Assembly (NCBI GenBank): GCA_947462335.1
Contig: OX381705.1
Span: forward strand, 41,680,675-41,744,674
DNA from: Harmothoe impar
Lineage: Eukaryota > Annelida > Polychaeta > Phyllodocida > Polynoidae
Length of the DNA stretch: 64,000 nucleotides
Reading direction: 5' to 3'
The translations under genes were made by a program, and so were the position numbers. The notes beneath the pieces are model-generated. The model did not search any database, was not told where the DNA came from, and saw only the letters and a list, made by a program, of their open reading frames with translations. Positions 57,131 to 64,000 of the stretch are shown piece after piece. Each line of letters begins with the position of its first letter. Position 1 is the stretch's first letter.

Positions 57131-59510
57131 CTAGAATGGCGAAATTGCCAGTTGCCTATTCTGAGGTCAGCAGTCTAGCCTAAGTCTAGGCTGTCCATCT
57201 GACCTATAGGAGGCATATAGTACCTATCAATTAAATACCCTTTATGTATTATATTTTAGGCCAGAAAGGCTAGCTTGAATTAAATAAATATGCTTTTTTT
57301 TGGATAAATTCCTTACAAGGTATGTAGACCTACTGTAGGCCTAGACATAGTCTGCGCCTAGACCTAACTGTAGGCCTAAGCTGAGACTAGCAAATAGCAA
57401 CTGATTACTAGCTTACAAATGGCAACTGGCAAACAGCAAATGGCAAATGACAATTAGCAAATATTTAGATTCAGCAAATGGCAATTAGCAAATGGCAAAT
57501 GGCAAATGACAATTAGCAAATGGCACAATGTCGCACCGGCCTTCCATATATTGCTATAGAATTGCCATTTGCTAGTATGGCGAAATTGCCAGTTGCCTAT
57601 TCTGAGGTCAGCAGTTCCTAGGATAGGCCTACTAAGTCTAGGCTGTCCATCTGACCTATAATACCTATTACCTATAGTATATTTTAGGCTAGAAAGGTTA
57701 GCTTGAATTAAATAAAAATGCTTTATTTTGGATAAATTCCTTACAAGGATGATTATGATATATGTTTCTAGGTGTGTAGACCTACTGTAGGCCTAGACAT
57801 AGTCTGACCCTAGACCTAACTGTAAGCTGAGACTAGCAAATAGCAACTGATTACTAGCTTACAAATGCAACTGGCAAACAGCAAATGACAAATGACAATT
57901 AGCAAATATCTACATTCAGCAAATGACAATTAGCAAATATCTACATTCAGCAAATGGCAATTAGCAAATGGCAAATGGCAAATGACAATTAGCAAATGGC
58001 ACAATGTCGCACCAGCCTTCCATAGCATGGCCACCCATATGAAACTTGGCTCACAATCAGCAGCATAGTGCTTTAATGTACTCTGTCATTTTATTGTCAA
58101 TATACCTCCCTGTGACTGGGGGCTATAGGGATGTAACAGGTCACTGTGAGGACGTGGCCATGCTGTCCCCTCCCTGTGACTGGGGGCTATAGGGATGTAA
58201 CAGGTCACTATGAGGAGGTGGCCATGCTGTCCCCTCCCTGTCTGACTGGGGGCTATAGGGGTGTAACAGGTCACTATGAGGAAGTGGCCATGCTGCCCCC
58301 TCCCTGTCTGGCTGGGGGCTATAGGGATGTAACAGGTCACTGTGAGGAGGTGGCCATGCTGTCCCCTCCCTGTCTGACTGGGGGCTATAGGAGTGTAACA
58401 AGTCACTATGAGGAGGTGGCCATTCTGTCCCCTCCCTGTCTGACTGGGGGATATAGGGGTGTAACAGGTCACTATGACTGGGGCTATAGGGGTGTAACAG
58501 GTAACTATGAGGAGGTGGCCATGCGGTCTCCTCCCTGTCTGACTGGGGGCTATAGGGGTGTAACAGGTCACTATAACTGGGGCTATAGGGGTGTAACAGG
58601 TTACTATGAGGAGGTGGCCATGCGGTCTCCTCCCTGTCTGACTGGGGGCTATAGGGGTGTAACAGGTCACTATAACTGGGGCTATAGAGGTGTAACAGGT
58701 TACTATGAGGAGGTGGCCATGCTGCCCTCTGACATGGGGCTATAGCAGGGATACCAAGCTACCCCACACCAACATCGTATTTGTTACGATTTTTTACCCC
58801 AAAATCGTCAAAAAAATAAAAATTCTGGAAAAATCGTAACAATTGCGTGCACTTGTATATAGATAATTGATGGCTTTGTGTATAATGTAATAATTAACAC
58901 ATCTTGAATGTGATTTCTTCAGATGAACCGAGTTTGTAGGCAGGGCATAGCAAGCTGTTTCAAAGTGAAGATTTCTCGCCCATTTCTCTTCATTTCACCC
59001 CTTGTCACTTGACAGTTGCCTATTCTGAGGTCAGCAGTTCCTAGGCTAGGGTTATATTACTAAGTCTAGGCTGTCCATCTGACCTATAGGAAGGCCTAGT
59101 ACCTAGTAATTAAATACCCTTTGTGTCATTTATTTTTGGCTAGAAAGGCTAGCTTGAATTAAATAAATATGCGTTTAGAAAAAAAAAATCCCTTACAAAA
59201 GGATGATTATGGTATAGGTTTCTAGATAATGTAGGCCTACTGTAGGCCTAGACCTAGTCTGACCCTAGACCTAACTGTAAGCTGAGAATATAGCTTACAA
59301 ATGGCAACTCGCAAACAGCAAATGGCAATTGGCTACCAGCAAATGGAAATTAGCAAATATAAAGATCTACATTCAGTAAATGGCAATTAGAAAATGTCTA
59401 CATTCAGCAAATAGCAAATATCCACATTCATCAAATGGCAATTAGCAAATGGCAAATGACAATTAGCAAATGGCACAATGTCGCACCGGCCTCCATAGGG
59501 GCCTACGTAC
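57131..59510 (+). repeat. Three direct copies of a ~0.45-kb segment ending in the inverse TATGGAAGG end
   Basis: Copies lie at about 57131-57548, 57567-58024 and 58988-59510. Each runs from GTTGCCTATTCTGAGGTCAG through TAAGTCTAGGCTGTCCATCT and AGCAAATGGCAA repeats to CAATGTCGCACCGGCCTTCC or a variant. With the ends at 56592 and 56846 they form a compound set of inverted-repeat elements. Confidence 0.85.
58098..58742 (+). repeat. Minisatellite of ~60-68-bp units inside the third copy
   Basis: About ten units with CTCCCTGTCTGACTGGGGGC, TATAGGGGTGTAACAGGTCA and CTATGAGGAGGTGGCCATGC; some units carry a short AACTGGGGCTATAGG insertion. Unit lengths are mostly multiples of three, so nearly 200-codon frames stay open on both strands; they are not supported as genes. 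Confidence 0.9.
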
Positions 59511-59546
59511 CGGCCTTCCATAATATGGTGACCTGTAGTGAACAAT

Positions 59547-59990
59547 GGCCGGGTTCGCGCGTGAACTATAGTCTAGCTTCAGTCCATTCCAGATCGGTCA
59601 AGGGGGTTCAAGGTCGGGTTATATCAATATGCAGGCATGCCCAAAACTCATACTATGGAAGGCCAGTACTCCACATCTTTGCCAATTGCAATTTCCCAAT
59701 TGCCATTAGTTGGATATGCATGCCCAAAATATATACATATGTATGATGTATATAGATATATGATAATATATGTAAATATAATAGCCATAGATATATATAT
59801 TTATCTTCATTCTGTTTATCCATACATTTCTATTGACCCATAAGTTGGCAATTGGCAATTAACAATTGGCAAATGTATGGGCCACTGGCCTTCCATCTGG
59901 ACACAGGACCAGACTAGACCTACACATGAACGACTTCAGTCCAGCTTCAGATGACTAGGGCACTCCCGGGATTGGCGCGCGAACCCGGCC
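59547..59990. mobile_element. Inverted-repeat element with GGCCGGGTTCGCGCG ends
   Basis: GGCCGGGTTCGCGCG at the left and CGCGCGAACCCGGCC at the right are perfect inverted repeats, with AAT outside both ends. A TATGGAAGG-family element (59655-59895) is nested inside. Confidence 0.75.
59655..59895. mobile_element. Nested TATGGAAGG-family element
   Basis: The ends TGGAAGGCCAGT and ACTGGCCTTCCA are inverted repeats, with TTGCCAATTGC-type subterminal repeats on the left and TTGGCAATTGGCAATT on the right. The centre is AT-rich. Confidence 0.8.
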
Positions 59991-60695
59991 AATTCCGTAT
60001 TACGGCAGTCTCAGGCCCCAACTCTATACACCACTTGCACGCTAGGGGGGCGCTGCGATCGTAATATGTGTACCAGTAGTGAGACTAGAACAGACACGCT
60101 ACTACGGGAACAAGCTGTAGCAGCGCACGCAACTTTTGCCACTTTCACGGCGTCTTCCCGAGGCTACTGCTGCGACCTTTGAATCGAGCATCACAATAAC
60201 TCACTGGATTGGCCATTTGCCGTCCATAACAGTAAGGATTACGTCAAATTTATAAGTATATTAATGGTTGAGATCGGATTGAACCATTAATGGTTAAAAA
60301 AACTATTTATTTTAGCAGAAACAGACTTCTATCGGAGCGATAGTGCCCCCTTTTATCGCCCATAGCGATTTCGTAGCTCAATATCTTGTGTCATTTAGCA
60401 GAAAGCGGGTAGAAACCACTGATTGTGTCAAGAACTAACATAATTCTGCCTCTTCATAGTCAGCTTAGGGTCGGGGAGCCATAGATTATTTGCTTAGGGC
60501 TCAGAAAGTTCGCTGACAGTGCTAAAGGATAGCCATTTTCATTTTCTAGAGCAGTAACCTCGTTTTGGTTATGGCTTCAATTGGTAAAGGTGCGCGATTT
60601 TCCTATTAAAAAAAACAAAATGGCGAGTTCGTGAAAGTAGTGTATAATAGTAGAGTCTGGGCAACTCATATAAAAAACTTGTTTCACTAATTTAA
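59991..60695. other. Spacer, no gene seen
   Basis: Locally GC-rich at 60010-60190 (CACGGCGTCTTCCCGAGG) but without a supported frame or splice pair. Confidence 0.4.
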
Positions 60696-61174
60696 GGGAG
60701 TGTTCATTTATTAGTTACAGGGGGGGGGGCCTAAAAATGTGGTGGGGGGCCTCAAAATTTTCGACCCCTCCTGAGGGGAGGGTGAAGTGTTCCCGTACGT
60801 ATATACCATAGATTGCATCTACATTCATGGACGGGAAACAAACACGTTGTTGACTCGCAGCTCGTCTCGCCGGAAGTGCTTTTATTAGTCTCGAACCGAT
60901 GCGCGTCCCACACACGGACACTACAGAGGGGGCGTAAAAAATTCTGACCGTTTCTTGAGGGGGGGGGCGTAAAAATTTAAGGCCCTTTTTTAGTAAAAAA
61001 GACCGCACGTTACTATAGTTCAAAGGGGGGGGGGCGAACATTTTTCGGCGCCTTCGGCTATAGGGGGAACACGAAACGTTCCACGCGCTCTTGAGGGGGT
61101 AGGCGTAAAAAAATTTCGCCCCTCCGCGCGAAATCTCACCACCCCCCGCCTGTAATTAATAAATGAACACTCCC
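60696..61174. mobile_element. GGGAGTG-family element, fourth copy
   Basis: The left end GGGAGTGTTCATTTATTAGT and the right end ATTAATAAATGAACACTCCC are inverted repeats with TAA outside both (60693-60695 and 61175-61177). The arms hold G runs and GGGGGGCGTAAAAA-type repeats as in the 36-kb copy. 479 bp, non-coding. Confidence 0.85.
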
Positions 61175-61177
61175 TAA

Positions 61178-61500
61178 CTTTTCCTCAGTAGTTGACCTGT
61201 AGGCCTACACCAATTCCTGTGCACAGCCTGACAGGAAGTAACGATCTAAGTATAGCAGTCCCACCAGTCCCATTTGGAGTCCTTGTGGTGGAAAAAAACA
61301 CTGGTTGAGCGAGTCTGGTCCAGTCTGTATTACGGAGAAAAGATTCTCACCCTCGCGCCCTCTGTTTCGACTGTTTCGCGCGCGCGGCAGGACGCGTAGT
61401 AGCCCATAGAAGTGAGCCCCAGGGGGGCCACTTCCTATACATTCTATAGTAACTATGTGCGTACACAAAATAGCGGGAAAGGGGTACCTTTTGGGCCCCA
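61178..61500. other. Spacer, no gene seen
   Basis: No supported gene. GC-rich around 61370-61400 (CGCGCGCGCGGCAGG). Confidence 0.4.
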
Positions 61501-62110
61501 TTGGCGGGCCCGCCCGGGCCCGCCAATAGGGGTGAATTTTGGACCATTTTTGGGTAAAAGGGGTATGTTTTTTGGCCAAGAATATCCAACCAAAATGTCA
61601 AAAAAATCTTGTAAAAAGGGGTCTATTTTGCCCCAAATTTAGAGTGGGATCCCGCCAAAAGGGGTCCATTTTTTGCCAATTGAGGAGGATATCCCGCTAT
61701 AAGGGGACTACTTTTTTGGCAATTTAGGGTATCCTAATAAAAAGGGGTACATTTTTCGCCTTTTTAGGGTGGTGTCCCACTAAAAAGGTCCTGGGTTCCC
61801 CCCTAGACCATTGTATAGTCCACTGCTCTGGCTTTCGGCTGGAGCTGGGGACCATTACAGAGTAGCGTCAGCATGACCGCTGATTGGTCCCAAATTTTGG
61901 CGCCATTATGACGTCACATAAGAAACGTATGGCGCGCGGGGCATCCTGGGTAAACTAAGACCGTAAACTTTCCCCGGGCTGTAATGGGCCCTCGCTCCAG
62001 CCAGATAACGAGAGGGCCTACTTGTATGGGCTAGGTTCCCCCCATTTTAGGAGGCCATCCCGCCAAAAGGGGTGTGTTTTGGTCAAAATTCCCCCGCCAA
62101 AAGGGGGGGT
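61501..62110 (+). repeat. Degenerate repeats with CCCGCCAAAAGGGGT and TTTTTTGCC
   Basis: About ten imperfect units of 45-60 bases, each with AAAAGGGGT, a T run and TTTGGC or TTTGCC, at 61550-61790 and again at 62050-62110, separated by a GC-richer stretch with a TGACGTCA site near 61911. No coding content. Confidence 0.7.
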
Positions 62111-62157
62111 ATATTTAGAGTGATGTACGCACATAGTATCCATAAATTCGAGAGTGC

Positions 62158-62180
62158 CCCCCCCCCCCCCCCCCCCCCCC
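62158..62180 (+). repeat. Poly-C run
   Basis: An uninterrupted run of about 23 C, which reads as poly-G on the minus strand. Confidence 0.95.
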
Positions 62181-62319
62181 CGGGAAGTGAGCCCTCTCGA
62201 TATCTGGATGGAGCCGATAGCAGAGCAGTGGACTGAGGGGGGTTAATTAGGCCAGGGAGGCGCGCGCTTTTGGCGAGCGGCGCGCGCCATTTGGCATACC
62301 GATACCCCGGACCGATACT

Positions 62320-62488
62320 CAACCGTTGCAGGTACGCCTAGGCGCGCGCTCATTTTTGCCTAATGAACACACGGCTGTACAATGGTCTAGGACGCGTAGA
62401 CGCAGCGCAAGCGGCGCGGCAGCACCAAGTCCCGCGGACGGAATCACCCGAAGCTTTCTCTCTCCACCTATTTGCGCTGGGAGGAGAA
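62320..62488 (+). promoter_or_regulatory. CpG-rich 5' region of RMC1
   Basis: Rich in CGCGCG, GCGGCGCGG and similar CpG motifs just before the RMC1 start, in contrast with the AT-rich surroundings. It is probably the promoter and 5' untranslated region; no TATA box is seen. Confidence 0.5.
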
Positions 62489-62605
62489 ATGGCTGCTACC
62501 GAAGACGACGATGGGGGGCATTATATCGAATTAAGCCCCACTCCAATCAGATTTGAGCCTGTCAGCAAAGTCACAAATGTATTCTTCGATGATTCCAACC
62601 GACAG
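62489..62605 (+). CDS. RMC1: Regulator of MON1-CCZ1 complex (RMC1/C18orf8), first coding exon, partial
   Basis: Thirty-nine codons from the ATG at 62489, ending at the consensus donor GTGAGA (62606). The peptide has YIELSPTPIRFEPVSKVTNV and FFDDSNRQ, which line up with the start of animal RMC1 (LEL..RPVQFE....VNCVFFDEANKQ), and the exon boundary after the final Q is plausible for that protein. RMC1 is a subunit of the MON1-CCZ1 exchange complex that activates Rab7 on late endosomes and lysosomes. An upstream in-frame ATG at 62363 would add 42 residues of low-complexity GC-rich sequence; I prefer 62489 because homology starts there. The rest of the gene lies beyond the right edge; no second exon was recognised before 64000. 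Confidence 0.8.
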
Positions 62606-62713
62606 GTGAGATTCAAAGTCGGAATTTGCCTTAAAAGTGAGATATTGCAGGGGACACTTGATCTGAGCGATAATAGCAGAATGTTCGCAATAAAGACCAC
62701 AACAACAGGGGTT

Positions 62714-62812
62714 AGTCTCCAGAGCAAACACAGCAAAGCCATACGTTTTGCTTCACGTCCGGAACGTCCGTCAGGGAAAGTGTATGATTTGTCAGCGTTT
62801 GCTCTGGAGACT
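62714..62812. repeat. Hairpin repeat in RMC1 intron 1
   Basis: AGTCTCCAGAGCAAACACAG on the left pairs with GTCAGCGTTTGCTCTGGAGA on the right. Pieces of the same repeat are near 4622 and 5135. Confidence 0.75.
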
Positions 62813-64000
62813 ACAACAGGGGTGTAAATTTAATTTACAGTAAAATTGTCCACCCCGCCCAGGGGGGGTTTCCACTGTGAGGACATGGAGTGAGAAACAT
62901 GATGTGAACTATCAACTAGATTTGTCTAGAAGCCTAGAACTAGTAGAAGACTAGATGGAGAGACACTGAGTTAACTATCCTCTTTCATAATTCATATGTG
63001 TCTCAGATATTATAATTTACATCTCTTGGTGGGGGCGTAACGCCGGCCCTACTAACTGTAGGCACTTACCTATATATTAAGGGTTTGTGCTGTGCCTTCT
63101 ATCTTATACTCAATGCATAGATCTCATTAATAGAAATAAATTTGCTTTTTTTATCAAGTCTTTATGTCAAGTTAAAGTGGAATTATGGCTGGTCAAAGAT
63201 CTCATATTGACCCAATAATTCTGCCACAGTTACCCATAGTTAAGAGTCTGTGAGTCTGTGATCACAGCATCATTGTTCAGGCTGGCAGGTGTGAGACTGG
63301 GCTGCCCCTTGGCCGAGTAGAGAGCCACACACTCCGCCCACAAAGGCCGGGCATGCTACCTTCACATCTAGAGGGGTGAGAAGGGTATCAAGGCACCTCC
63401 CCTGCCGCAGCTGGTGTCACAAAAGCCGGGTACACTCCTTGTATACCCTCCCTGTCCAGTTATATTCTCCTTCCATTTTGGCGCAGCATTTAAACCATAC
63501 TGCGCATAGATATAAAGAAATAACCTAGACATTTTCTAGACTAGAATTAACAGGAGAATGCGTGGATACAATTTATTTTAGTGTGCTACGTGACCTTCAT
63601 ATAGTAAACAGCTTCTAAAGTAATGTTTCAACTTTATTTCAGGAAAAGATCATGTTCTTTTCACTATGTAAATGCTATATCTTTAATCCAAAATATACAT
63701 GAAAACCGCATCATCAATACCTTTACAATGATACCATTAAAGTTCCAATCCTCCTGTAAACAAATTCAGAACCAGCATGTAAAGAAATCGTAGGTTGACA
63801 CTCCACTGTGGAAAAATTATCACACTTTACACCCCTGCTGCCGTCAGAACGGCGCACTGCAGATAGGTCAGTGCCTACTAACTGTAATCTGACAAACACA
63901 TGCAGGTAGACCTACAGGCTACACTAGTAGTACTAGCCTAGCCCTAGTAGTTGTAGTGTCCGTGCGCGAGATGTTCATCCGATCGAGATTAATAAAGCAC
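62813..64000 (+). other. RMC1 intron 1 continuing to the window edge
   Basis: No exon or other gene recognised on either strand in this last stretch. Confidence 0.45.

Noticed and set aside
58086..58745. Frames of 194 and 199 codons on opposite strands
   Set aside because: Both are products of the minisatellite period; the peptide is only the repeated unit.
62363..62488. Longer RMC1 start at 62363
   Set aside because: The extra 42 residues are arginine/alanine-rich translation of the CpG-rich leader and do not resemble known RMC1 N-termini.

Overview
This is animal nuclear DNA, most likely from a marine invertebrate. It has split genes with GT-AG introns, two recognisable metazoan housekeeping genes (AK3 and the first exon of RMC1), very dense short inverted-repeat elements, minisatellites, and many short TAGGCCTA-type motifs. 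Together these suggest an invertebrate deuterostome such as an echinoderm, hemichordate or lancelet, but the sequence alone does not settle the species.

Layout. 1-1936: a decayed LINE on the minus strand. 2760-2996 (minus): first exon of an unrecognised lysine-rich protein whose gene runs leftward. 3302-5472: short DNA elements. 6373-19001 (plus): AK3, mitochondrial GTP:AMP phosphotransferase, five exons giving 224 residues, with transposon-filled introns. 20850-21150: a small tandem array. 21656-28558 (plus): an almost intact Helitron of the helentron type (N-terminal cysteine protease, HUH Rep, PIF1-like helicase, C-terminal AP-like endonuclease), broken by one in-frame TGA. 28801-32695 (plus): a four-exon gene, 243 bp after the Helitron stop, for an 882-residue protein with a lysine/serine-rich N-terminus, two RPA-like OB-fold candidates and an acidic tail; it may be a second gene of the Helitron or a host neighbour.

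34365-44079 is a nested stack of repeats: a 3.3-kb inverted-repeat element split into an older repeat and itself holding three smaller elements, then a LINE fragment and a G-rich minisatellite of about 25 units. 47352-48095 is a long inverted-repeat element. 48239-55548 holds a tyrosine-recombinase retrotransposon (DIRS/Ngaro-like) whose reverse transcriptase (minus) and recombinase (plus) lie head to head, flanked by two copies of a roughly 0.6-kb repeat that serve as empty sites for later insertions. 56028-59990 is a mosaic of TATGGAAGG-ended elements and minisatellites. 60696-61174 is another inverted-repeat element. 62489-62605 is exon 1 of RMC1 (plus), which leaves the window on the right.

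How the parts relate. AK3, RMC1 and the lysine-rich gene appear to be ordinary host genes in a repeat-rich region. The Helitron proteins together would supply strand nicking, unwinding, a second endonuclease and, if the neighbour belongs to it, single-strand DNA binding. Several insertions can be dated relative to one another because uninterrupted copies of their target repeats are also present in the window.
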